Of a stretch of DNA of 36,528 nucleotides, positions 24,384-31,372 are shown in pieces (position 1 is the first letter of the stretch; each line of letters opens with the position of its first letter). Below the pieces are notes generated by a model that searched no databases, had not been told where the DNA came from, and was given only the letters and a program-made list of their open reading frames with translations. A program made the translations under genes and the position numbers. Source of the DNA: Tolypothrix sp. FACHB-123. GTDB taxonomy: Bacteria; Cyanobacteriota; Cyanobacteriia; Cyanobacteriales; Nostocaceae. The stretch is from positions 1-36,528 of the forward strand of contig NZ_JACJRE010000066.1 in assembly GCF_014697075.1 (NCBI RefSeq). Reading direction: 5' to 3'.

Positions 24384-27068
24384 TTACCTTTCACCAATTA
24401 AGGTAAACGCCGCCCAATTAACGGGGGAAGGAAACTTCTCCTTCGTTTTCAACATCGCTTGACGCAAAGCCAGTGCTTTATCTGGCTGAGTTTGCAAACT
24501 CTTATAAAATTCCACCATTAAATATTGTGTTGGTTCATCCGGTACTTGCCATAGAGAAACTAGCACGCTAGGAACACCCGCAGAAATTAAGGAACGCGAC
24601 AACCCAATTACCCCATCACCGGAAAGTTTACCTTTCCCCGTTTCACAAGCACTAAGAACAACTAATTGAGCTTTTAATTTTAAATCAAATATTTCCTCAG
24701 CCGTGAGTAAGCCATTATCTTTACCAGATGGTGCTAACGCAATCCAGCTACCTAAACCCCGGTTATCATCAGCCCATCCGTGAGTAGCTAAATGAATCAC
24801 ATCTGCTGTGGATAACTGTTGCAGAATATTGGCTTTAGTCGCATCTTTACCAAGAATCGCTTTAGTTTTTAACATATCAGCAATCGTCTTGGCTTCTTGT
24901 TCCGCCCCTGGTAGTGAATCTAACTGTCTTGCAGGTTGATCTGGTTCCGTAGAGACTACAGGCATAACGGGATTCCCGGCAATTAGGGCATTATTATAAT
25001 TTGTTGTTCTCCCCTGTCCTAATTTTTGAGTAAAATCTAATACTTGAATTGCTGGGGCGGTGAGGATGGTATGGTTTTCCAGCAAATACTTACCTTGTTG
25101 ATCGCGCAAAGCTGGGAAAGGAACAAGGAATAAAGAACTTTGAGAGATGAAAATAACTCGTTCACTAGGGTTTTTTGGTAATAAATCAGCGATATCTTTA
25201 ATTAAGATGTCATACAATTTTTTTAAGGGTTTTTTACCTTTAGCAGACTGAGAATTTTGTACTGGTAAAATACCGCCAGCATTTCTACCTCTAAAAGCAC
25301 CAACTCCTGTGCGAATTTGGGTAACTAATTCATTTAAATTTGTATTATCTTTTTGCCATAAGTATTTCAGGTCAACTTTGCGGAATGTAACTTCACCTGT
25401 TGGTTTAATAACCCAGATATAAAGGTTTGATTCTTTCGATTGTTGTTTACCTGCTACTTTGAAATCATCATAAATAATAGAATATTGCACAAGGGTGGCA
25501 TTTTGCTGTTTAGCAATTTGCTTAATCTGGGCAATTGTGGGTGATGAAGATGATTGATTAGTCTGTTGATTTTGAGTAGATAGGCGAGATGCTAACAACT
25601 CAACAAACGCCCTAGCCCGACCACGTTCGGCAATTTCTAAAGCTGCATCAGTTTTATTTTGAGCAATGAGAACTTTTTGTAAAATTCTGTAGGTGCTACG
25701 TTGGGTGTCAAAAAGATATACTTTATTGGTATCAGATAATTTTTGATTTCGCAGAGATTCTTTAACCTTAATTGCCTCATATAATGTTTTCTCAGCAGCG
25801 GGAAAATTACCTTGTTTGTAGAAAGCTAGCCCTAAATTGTTTAAAGATTCACTCTCACCACTACTATTTTTGATTTGTTGGGCGATCGCTAAACTCTGTT
25901 GTTGGTACTCAATAACTTTGGGGTATTCTCCTAAAGCCAGATAAGCATTACCCAGATTACCCAGGGCGTTTCCTTCTCCTAATCGGTCTTTAATTTCACG
26001 GGCGATCGCTAAACTCTGTTGATAGTAGTCAATTGCTTTTTGATAATCTCCCAAAGCCTCAAGGGCCAAACCAATATTACCTAGAGACTGTTCCTCCCCT
26101 AAGCGGTTTTTGATTTGTTGGGCGATCGCTAAACTCTGTTGATAGTACTCAATTGCTTTTTTGTAGTCTCCCACCGCATAGTAAGCATTAGCGATATTAC
26201 CCAGGGCGTTTCCCTCACCTAATCGATTTTTAATTTCCACCGCGATCGCTAAACTCTGTTGTTGGTAATCAATCGCTTTTTGATAGTCTCCCAAAGAATA
26301 GTAAGTAACACCGAGGTTACTTAAGGATTTTACCTGACCTACTCGGTCGTTGATTTGTTGGGCGATCGCTAAACTCTGTTGTTGGTAATCAATAGCTTTT
26401 TGATAGTCTCCCAAAGAATAATAAGCAGCACCGAGATTACTCAGGGATCTACCTTCTGCAAAACGGTCTTTGATTTCCCTAGCAATGACTAAACTTGAGG
26501 AATGGTAATCAATAGCTTTTGGGTAATCACCCAACGCAGCGTAAGCAAGACCGAGATTCGAGAGTGCATTACTCTCACTGAATCTATCTTTAATTTCCAC
26601 AGCGATCGCTAAAGTTTGCTGGAGGTACGCGATCGCTTGTTTGTAGTCGCCTAAAGCGTGATAAACAATACCGAGATTACCTAATGATCGTCCCTCTCCT
26701 TGACGGTCTTTAACTTCAACTGCGATCGCTAAACTCTGCTGATGATACTCAAGGGCTTTTTGATAGTCTCCTAAATCATAGTAAACAAGACCGAGATTAC
26801 CCAGCACTGCACCTTCACCTTGACGGTTGTTGATTTCTCGGAAAATAATTAGTGCTTGTTGCCACGATTGTAATGCCGCTTCTAATTGACTAGCATCATA
26901 CTGCTGATTACCTTGCTGAAATAGTTTGTATGCTTCCGCTTTCCGCGCCTGTGGGGTTTGCGCTGACGCTTGAGTTATTCCCACAATGGCGCTTTGGTTG
27001 ATGGGCGCTTGTCCAATGGTGATGAGTAGGGTAATGAGGGTAATCAGTGCGATTTTGCGTATTTTCAT
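24384..27068 (-). CDS. Exported TPR-CHAT protein 2 (caspase-like)
   Basis: 894 residues with the same plan as its neighbours: a signal peptide (ends ASAQ near residue 37), ten TPR-like units (about 40-440) of the type GEGNALGNLGNAYLALGEYP, a helical linker with the conserved ALEIAERGRARAFVELLASR, and a CHAT domain with His763 (HLATHGWAD) and Cys808 (VLSACETGKGKL). Its length is 37 residues less than protein 1, about one TPR unit. Its TPR units are more diverged from one another than those of protein 1 (for example SESNALSNLG and GQVKSLSNLG). Predicted periplasmic or secreted, probably a peptidase. The predicted dyad is intact. The leader hairpin is perfect in this copy (27073-27098). The gene is followed by 466 bp and preceded by 150 bp of spacer. 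Confidence 0.93.
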   Translation of the reverse strand: MKIRKIALITLITLLITIGQAPINQSAIVGITQASAQTPQARKAEAYKLFQQGNQQYDASQLEAALQSWQQALIIFREINNRQGEGAVLGNLGLVYYDLGDYQKALEYHQQSLAIAVEVKDRQGEGRSLGNLGIVYHALGDYKQAIAYLQQTLAIAVEIKDRFSESNALSNLGLAYAALGDYPKAIDYHSSSLVIAREIKDRFAEGRSLSNLGAAYYSLGDYQKAIDYQQQSLAIAQQINDRVGQVKSLSNLGVTYYSLGDYQKAIDYQQQSLAIAVEIKNRLGEGNALGNIANAYYAVGDYKKAIEYYQQSLAIAQQIKNRLGEEQSLGNIGLALEALGDYQKAIDYYQQSLAIAREIKDRLGEGNALGNLGNAYLALGEYPKVIEYQQQSLAIAQQIKNSSGESESLNNLGLAFYKQGNFPAAEKTLYEAIKVKESLRNQKLSDTNKVYLFDTQRSTYRILQKVLIAQNKTDAALEIAERGRARAFVELLASRLSTQNQQTNQSSSSPTIAQIKQIAKQQNATLVQYSIIYDDFKVAGKQQSKESNLYIWVIKPTGEVTFRKVDLKYLWQKDNTNLNELVTQIRTGVGAFRGRNAGGILPVQNSQSAKGKKPLKKLYDILIKDIADLLPKNPSERVIFISQSSLFLVPFPALRDQQGKYLLENHTILTAPAIQVLDFTQKLGQGRTTNYNNALIAGNPVMPVVSTEPDQPARQLDSLPGAEQEAKTIADMLKTKAILGKDATKANILQQLSTADVIHLATHGWADDNRGLGSWIALAPSGKDNGLLTAEEIFDLKLKAQLVVLSACETGKGKLSGDGVIGLSRSLISAGVPSVLVSLWQVPDEPTQYLMVEFYKSLQTQPDKALALRQAMLKTKEKFPSPVNWAAFTLIGER

Positions 27069-27072
27069 CGGT

Positions 27073-27098
27073 GTTACTGAGGTAATCCTGTCAGTAAC
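27073..27098 (-). promoter_or_regulatory. Leader inverted repeat before TPR-CHAT 2
   Basis: GTTACTGA (minus strand, 27098-27091) and TCAGTAAC (27080-27073) make a perfect 8-bp stem with a 10-nt loop that contains AGGA. It ends 4 nt before the ATG at 27068. The conserved AGATATATGTTACTGACA lies just upstream in all three genes. Confidence 0.55.
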
Positions 27099-27218
27099 AT
27101 ATATCTCCGTGATGGTTTAGGCTATGCAGTTTTGGTAAAGTTTTTCTTTGTCAGTTGGTGATTGTCATTTGAGTATGTCGAAATAGCAAATGTAGTCTCA
27201 ACAACGGCAAATATATAA

Positions 27219-29663
27219 TTACCTTTCGCCAATCAAAGTAAACGCCGCCCAATTCACAGGAGAAGGGAATTTTTCTTTTGTTTTCAACATCGCTTGACGC
27301 AAAGCCAGCGCTTTATCAGGCTGAGTTTGCAAACTCTTATAAAACTCCACCATTAAATATTGTGTCGGTTCATCCGGTACTTGCCACAGGGAAACCAGCA
27401 CACTAGGAACACCCGCAGAAATTAAGGAACGTGACAACCCAATCACCCCATCACCGGAAAGTTTACCTTTCCCGGTTTCGCAAGCACTGAGAACTACTAA
27501 TTGAGCTTTTAATTTTAAATCTAATATTTCTTCAGCTTTAAGTAAACCATCATCTTTTGCCGATGGTGCAAGGGCAATCCAGCTACCCAAACCCCGGTTA
27601 TCATCCGCCCAACCGTGGGTAGCTAAATGAATCACATCTGCTGTTGATAAGCGTTGCAGAATATTGGCTTTAGTTGCATCTTTACCGAGAATTGCCTTAG
27701 TTTTTAATAAATTGGCGATCGTCTTTGCTTCTTGTTCCGCCCCTGGTAGTGGATTTAACTTTGTTGCAGGTTGACCCGGTTCTGTAGACACTACAGGCAT
27801 AGTTGGATTACCGACAATGAGAGCATTATTATAATTAGTTTTTTTCCCCTGCCCTAATTGATGGGTAAAATCTAACACTTGAATTGCTGGGGCGGTGAGA
27901 ATAGTATGTTTTTCAATTAAATATTTACCAGATTCATCGCGCAAAGCTGGAAAAGGAGCGAGGAATAAAGAATCTTGAGGAATGAAAATAACCCGGTCGC
28001 TAGGATTTTTAGGTAATAGATCGGCGATATCTTTAATTAAGATGTCATGCAGTTTTTGTAATGGTTTTTGTACTTTTGCCGCATCAGGATTTTGACTGGC
28101 AATAATACCACCAGCGCGTCCACCTCTAACCATACCAATACCTAGACGACTTTGGGTAACTAATTTCTCTAAGGTTGTATTATCTTTTTGCCACAGAGAT
28201 TTAAGGTCAACTTTGCGGAATATTACTTCACCTGTCGGTTTAACAACCCAGATATAGAGGTCTGATTCTTTCAATTGTTGTTTATCTGCAACTTTGAAAT
28301 AATCATAAATAATAGAATATTGAATAAAAGTGGCATTTTGCTGTTTAGCAATTTGTTTAATCGCAGCAATTTTAGGTGATTGGGGTGATTTATCAGCCTG
28401 TTTATTATTAGTAGATACACGAGATGCTAACAACTCAACAAACGCCCTAGCACGACCGCGTTCAGAAATTTCTAAAGCAGCATCAGTTTTATTTTGGGCA
28501 ATGAGGACTTGTTGTAAATTTGTGTAGGTGCTGCTTTGCTTGTCAAAAAGTGAGACTTTGTTAGTATCAGCTAACTTTTTATCGCGCAGAGATTCATAAG
28601 CCTTAATTGCCTCATACAGAGTTTTCTCTGCTGCGAGGAGATTACCAGATTTGTAAAAAGCATATCCTAGATTGTTTAAAGACTGTCCCTGGCCTAATCT
28701 ATCTTGAATTTCACGGGCAATTGCTAAGTATTGCTGGTAGTAGTCAATGGCTTTTTGGTAGTCTCCCAAAAAGAAGTAAGCAATACCAAGATTACCCAGC
28801 GCCGTTGCTTCGCCATCACGGTCTTTAGTTTGTTGGAAAATAACTAAACTCTGCTGGTTGCACTCAATGGCTGTTTTGTACTCTCCCAAAGCATAGTAAG
28901 CAAGACCGAGATTTCCTAAAGTGGTTGCTTCGCTATTACGGTCTTTAATTTGTTGGAAAATCACTAAACTCTGTTTGTGGTACACAATGGCTTTGTTGTA
29001 GTCTTCTAAGGCATCGTAAGCAATACCAAGATTACCCAGCGCCTTTGCTTCGCTATGACGGTCTTTAATTTGCCGGGCGATCGCTAACCATTCCTGCTGG
29101 TACACAATGGCTTTGTTGTAGTCTCCTAAGGCATAGTAAACATTACCGAGATTACCCAAGGTGTTTCCCTCACCTTTATGGTCTGTGATTTCCCTTTTGA
29201 TCGCCAAACTCTGTTGTAGGTACTCAATCGCTTTTGGGTAGTCTCCCAGATCTTGATAAGCAACACCGAGATTATTCAGCGCCTGTCCTTCGCCGTTGCG
29301 GTCTTTAAGTTCACGGGCGATCGCTAATCTTTTTGAGTAGTACTCAATCGCTTTTGGGTAGTTTCCCAAATAATGGTAAGCACTACCGAGATTACCCAAC
29401 GCCCAACTCTCGCCTTGACGGTCTTTGATTTCTCGGTAAATAATCAGTGCTTGTTGCCACGATCGCAATGCAGCTTCAAATTGACTAGTTTGATACTGCT
29501 GAATACCTTGGTTATACAATGTATCTGCTTCTGCTTTCCGCGCCTGTGGAGTTTGGGCTGATGCCTGAGTTATTCCCACAATTGCGCTGTGGTTGATGGG
29601 CGCTTGTCCAATGGTAATGAGTAGGGTAATGAGGGTAAGAAGTGCGATTTTGTTTATCTTCAT
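27219..29663 (-). CDS. Exported TPR-CHAT protein 3 (caspase-like)
   Basis: 814 residues; the first of the three genes in transcription order. A signal peptide (MKINKIALLTLITLLITIGQ ... ASAQ) precedes eight TPR-like units (about 40-360), a helical linker, and a CHAT domain with His683 (HLATHGWAD) and Cys728 (VLSACETGKGKL). It is 80 residues shorter than protein 2, exactly two 40-residue units. The TPR array differs most from the other two (GESWALGNLGSAYHYLGNYP, SEATTLGNLGLAYYALGEYK), while the CHAT end is almost identical. This suggests divergent sensing with a shared effector. Some units have lost conserved residues (ALEDYNKAIVYHKQ). Upstream lies a conserved leader and a repeat-rich spacer separating it from nrtD. 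Confidence 0.93.
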   Translation of the reverse strand: MKINKIALLTLITLLITIGQAPINHSAIVGITQASAQTPQARKAEADTLYNQGIQQYQTSQFEAALRSWQQALIIYREIKDRQGESWALGNLGSAYHYLGNYPKAIEYYSKRLAIARELKDRNGEGQALNNLGVAYQDLGDYPKAIEYLQQSLAIKREITDHKGEGNTLGNLGNVYYALGDYNKAIVYQQEWLAIARQIKDRHSEAKALGNLGIAYDALEDYNKAIVYHKQSLVIFQQIKDRNSEATTLGNLGLAYYALGEYKTAIECNQQSLVIFQQTKDRDGEATALGNLGIAYFFLGDYQKAIDYYQQYLAIAREIQDRLGQGQSLNNLGYAFYKSGNLLAAEKTLYEAIKAYESLRDKKLADTNKVSLFDKQSSTYTNLQQVLIAQNKTDAALEISERGRARAFVELLASRVSTNNKQADKSPQSPKIAAIKQIAKQQNATFIQYSIIYDYFKVADKQQLKESDLYIWVVKPTGEVIFRKVDLKSLWQKDNTTLEKLVTQSRLGIGMVRGGRAGGIIASQNPDAAKVQKPLQKLHDILIKDIADLLPKNPSDRVIFIPQDSLFLAPFPALRDESGKYLIEKHTILTAPAIQVLDFTHQLGQGKKTNYNNALIVGNPTMPVVSTEPGQPATKLNPLPGAEQEAKTIANLLKTKAILGKDATKANILQRLSTADVIHLATHGWADDNRGLGSWIALAPSAKDDGLLKAEEILDLKLKAQLVVLSACETGKGKLSGDGVIGLSRSLISAGVPSVLVSLWQVPDEPTQYLMVEFYKSLQTQPDKALALRQAMLKTKEKFPSPVNWAAFTLIGER

Positions 29664-29667
29664 GGAT

Positions 29668-29692
29668 GTTACTAAGGTTTCCTGTCAGTAAC
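29668..29692 (-). promoter_or_regulatory. Leader inverted repeat before TPR-CHAT 3
   Basis: GTTACTGA and TTAGTAAC on the minus strand pair over 8 bp with one G-U wobble and a 9-nt loop containing AGGA. It ends 4 nt before the ATG at 29663, as in the two paralogs. Confidence 0.5.
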
Positions 29693-29849
29693 ATATATCT
29701 CTGTGATGGCTTAGGATATGCAGTTTTGATGAAATTTGTTTTTGGCATGAAGATTAATTGTTGTGATGCTGCTGGCGAAACTGGGGTAACACCCCTCGCT
29801 GATCCCGTAATTCCGCCGTCACCCTATAAGGGTGCGGCTAATCCTACAA

Positions 29850-29894
29850 AGCCCACCTTCGTGGGCTAAATAAATCAGCCCACGAAGGTGGGCT
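29850..29894. repeat. Perfect 18-bp inverted repeat
   Basis: AGCCCACCTTCGTGGGCT (29850-29867) and AGCCCACGAAGGTGGGCT (29877-29894) are exact reverse complements with a 9-nt AT loop. Each arm can also fold on its own (AGCCCAC/GTGGGCT). This is a palindromic dispersed repeat of unknown mobilisation. Confidence 0.9.
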
Positions 29895-29960
29895 TCGTAC
29901 CGTTAGCCCCAGGCTTCCAGCCTGCGGGCGATATATCGGGTAAGCGAGAAAACTACACTC

Positions 29961-30015
29961 ATAAAAAAAAAGCCAAAAATAAAAAGTAGCTTGAAAGCTA
30001 AACCTTTTATTTTTG
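29961..30015 (-). terminator. Rho-independent-type terminator of the nrt operon
   Basis: Read on the minus strand, CAAAAATAAAAG pairs with CTTTTTATTTTTG around an inner TAGCTT/AAGCTA stem, followed by nine T. It starts 41 bp after the nrtD stop. The stem is AT-rich but long (about 18 bp), and the T-run is clear. Confidence 0.75.
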
Positions 30016-30055
30016 ACTCGGTGCTAACCTTTCTTTGTTGTGTCGGGGGGACATT

Positions 30056-30922
30056 TTAGCCTACGTCATCGTGGGCAAATCTGTTAAATAGGAAGTCCAG
30101 CGCATAGTTGCGCAGCTTGTAATATTGTGGATCTTCCATGATGCGGGCGCGATCGCGTGGACGAGAAAATGGTATTTCCAAGACTTCCCCAATCTTGGCG
30201 TGGGGGCCATTGGTCATCATTACTAATTTGTCGGCTAAAAATAGCGCTTCATCAATATCATGGGTAATCATCAGTACTGTGCAGCGATTATCACCCCAAA
30301 TCTTCAGTAATTCTTCTTGTAATTCTTCTTTGGTAATTGCATCTAATGCCCCAAAAGGTTCATCTAAAATCAAAACTTTGGGACGAATCGCCAATGCACG
30401 GGCGATGGAAACGCGCTGTCTCATACCACCGGACATTTGCATTGGTTTCTTTTCCATTGCATCCCCCAGTCCCACCATTGCCAAATGTTCCCGGACGATC
30501 GCTCTTTTTTCCTGTTCTGGTTTTTCAGGATACACTGCATTTACAGCTAGATAAATATTTTCAAAGGCTGTGCGCCAGGGAAGCAAAGCATAGTTTTGGA
30601 ACACCACCATTCTATCGGGGCCTGGTTTGGTGATGGGTTGACCTTCTAGGAGTACTTGCCCTGATGAGGGAAAGTTAAAACCCGACACCATATTTAATAG
30701 AGTGGATTTACCACAGCCAGAGTGACCAATTACACAAATAAATTCACCTTTTTCAACGTTGAGATTAACGCCATCCAGTACGGTGAAGGGGCCTTTTTTG
30801 GTGGGGTAAACTTTAGAAACGTCTCTAATTTCTAGGAAAGGCTGACGGCTGTTTCCACTGGCGTAGCTTGTTCTTTGTGTATCTCTGGGATTTTCGGCTA
30901 GTCTTAAGTTGCGGTTTTGCAT
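30056..30922 (-). CDS. nrtD: Nitrate ABC transporter ATPase NrtD
   Basis: 288 residues, single-domain cytoplasmic ATPase that works with NrtC to drive nitrate/nitrite uptake through NrtB. After a 30-residue leader come EIRDVSKVYPTKKGPFTVLDGV, Walker A GHSGCGKST (66-74), Q-loop VVFQNYALLPWRT, signature MSGGMRQRVSIARALA, Walker B VLILDEPFGALDA and the switch His in MITHDIDEALFLAD. It is most similar to NrtD/CmpD-type ATPases; the nitrate assignment comes from the NrtA neighbour. No Shine-Dalgarno precedes the ATG. It is separated from nrtC by an unusual 450-bp spacer carrying a 21-bp tandem array and a dispersed repeat, so its expression may be partly uncoupled. A strong terminator follows. Confidence 0.93.
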   Translation of the reverse strand: MQNRNLRLAENPRDTQRTSYASGNSRQPFLEIRDVSKVYPTKKGPFTVLDGVNLNVEKGEFICVIGHSGCGKSTLLNMVSGFNFPSSGQVLLEGQPITKPGPDRMVVFQNYALLPWRTAFENIYLAVNAVYPEKPEQEKRAIVREHLAMVGLGDAMEKKPMQMSGGMRQRVSIARALAIRPKVLILDEPFGALDAITKEELQEELLKIWGDNRCTVLMITHDIDEALFLADKLVMMTNGPHAKIGEVLEIPFSRPRDRARIMEDPQYYKLRNYALDFLFNRFAHDDVG

Positions 30923-30980
30923 AGGGGTAAAGAAAGGTGAGAGATTAAGGTGGTGTTGCGGGGGTTTTAGGAATTTGTCT

Positions 30981-31004
30981 CACGCAGAGGCGCGGAGGCG
31001 CAGA
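30981..31004. repeat. CGCAGAGG-type dispersed repeat
   Basis: Degenerate 8-9-bp units (CGCAGAGG, CGCGGAGG, CGCAGAGG) are found here. A related CGCAGAGGACGCAGAGGACG block is near 17991-18009. This is a common dispersed sequence in Nostocales spacers. Confidence 0.6.
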
Positions 31005-31046
31005 GGTAGAGAGAATAAAAGAGGGCTATTGAGTTTTTGGGATTCG

Positions 31047-31218
31047 TTAATGAGGTTCTGAGGCTGATTAATGAGTCTTTGAACCTCATTAACGAGTCTT
31101 TGAGGCTGATTAATGAGTCTTTGAGGCTGATTAACGAGTCTTTGAGGCTGATTAATGAGTCTTTGAGGCTGATTAATGAGTCTTTGAACCTCATTAATGA
31201 ACTTCTGAGCCTCGTTAA
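31047..31218. repeat. 21-bp tandem array, 9 units (TTAAYGAGTCTTTGAGGCTGA type)
   Basis: TTAA recurs at 31047, 31068, 31089 and every 21 bp to 31215: nine copies with no spacing change. Inner units are nearly identical. Two inner units and the edges carry GAACCTCAT in place of GAGGCTGAT, and AATG/AACG varies. On the (+) strand one frame would read a heptad N-E-S-L-R-L-I. No start codon other than TTG and no ribosome-binding site support translation. Confidence 0.92.
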
Positions 31219-31238
31219 CCGAGTACAAAACTGAAATT

Positions 31239-31316
31239 ATGTAGGTTGGGTTGAGGCTTTGCGAAACCCAACATTTTCGCGGTTTGTTGGGTTGCACTCC
31301 GTTTAACCCAACCTAC
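31239..31316. repeat. GTAGGTTGGGTT element, copy C
   Basis: Perfect 12-bp terminal inverted repeats, GTAGGTTGGGTT (31241-31252) and AACCCAACCTAC (31305-31316), with an inner GAAACCCAACA/TTGTTGGGTT pair. Related to copies A and B at 20568 and 20966 but without their common tail. It begins about 20 bp from the end of the 21-bp array. Confidence 0.82.
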
Positions 31317-31333
31317 AATGTGGAAAAATTATT

Positions 31334-31368
31334 TTGAATTTTGAATTTTGAATTTTGAATTTTGAATT
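31334..31368. repeat. TTTTGAA heptamer array
   Basis: Five TTTTGAA/TTTGAAT units in a row, ending 5 bp before the nrtC stop codon. STRR-like. Confidence 0.75.
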
Positions 31369-31372
31369 CCCC

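Larger units (their letters stand above)
29664..30055. other. 392-bp spacer between nrtD and TPR-CHAT 3
   Basis: It holds the TPR-CHAT 3 leader (29664-29745), a perfect 18-bp inverted repeat (29850-29894), a small CAGGC/GCCTG hairpin near 29909-29923 and the nrtD terminator (29961-30015). No gene seen. Confidence 0.65.
30923..31372. other. 450-bp nrtC-nrtD spacer filled with repeats
   Basis: From nrtC toward nrtD it holds TTTTGAA heptamers (31334-31368), a GTAGGTTGGGTT element (31239-31316), a 21-bp tandem array (31047-31218) and a CGCAGAGGCGCGGAGGCGCAGAGG block (30981-31004). The space is unusually large for a bacterial operon. Open frames on both strands over the array are by-products of the period. 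Confidence 0.7.

Noticed and set aside
31037-31234. Plus-strand frame encoding a Leu/Ile-rich heptad repeat, and two minus-strand frames over the same array.
   Set aside because: Starts only with TTG, no ribosome-binding site, and both strands are equally open; kept as a repeat and raised only as a possibility in the findings.
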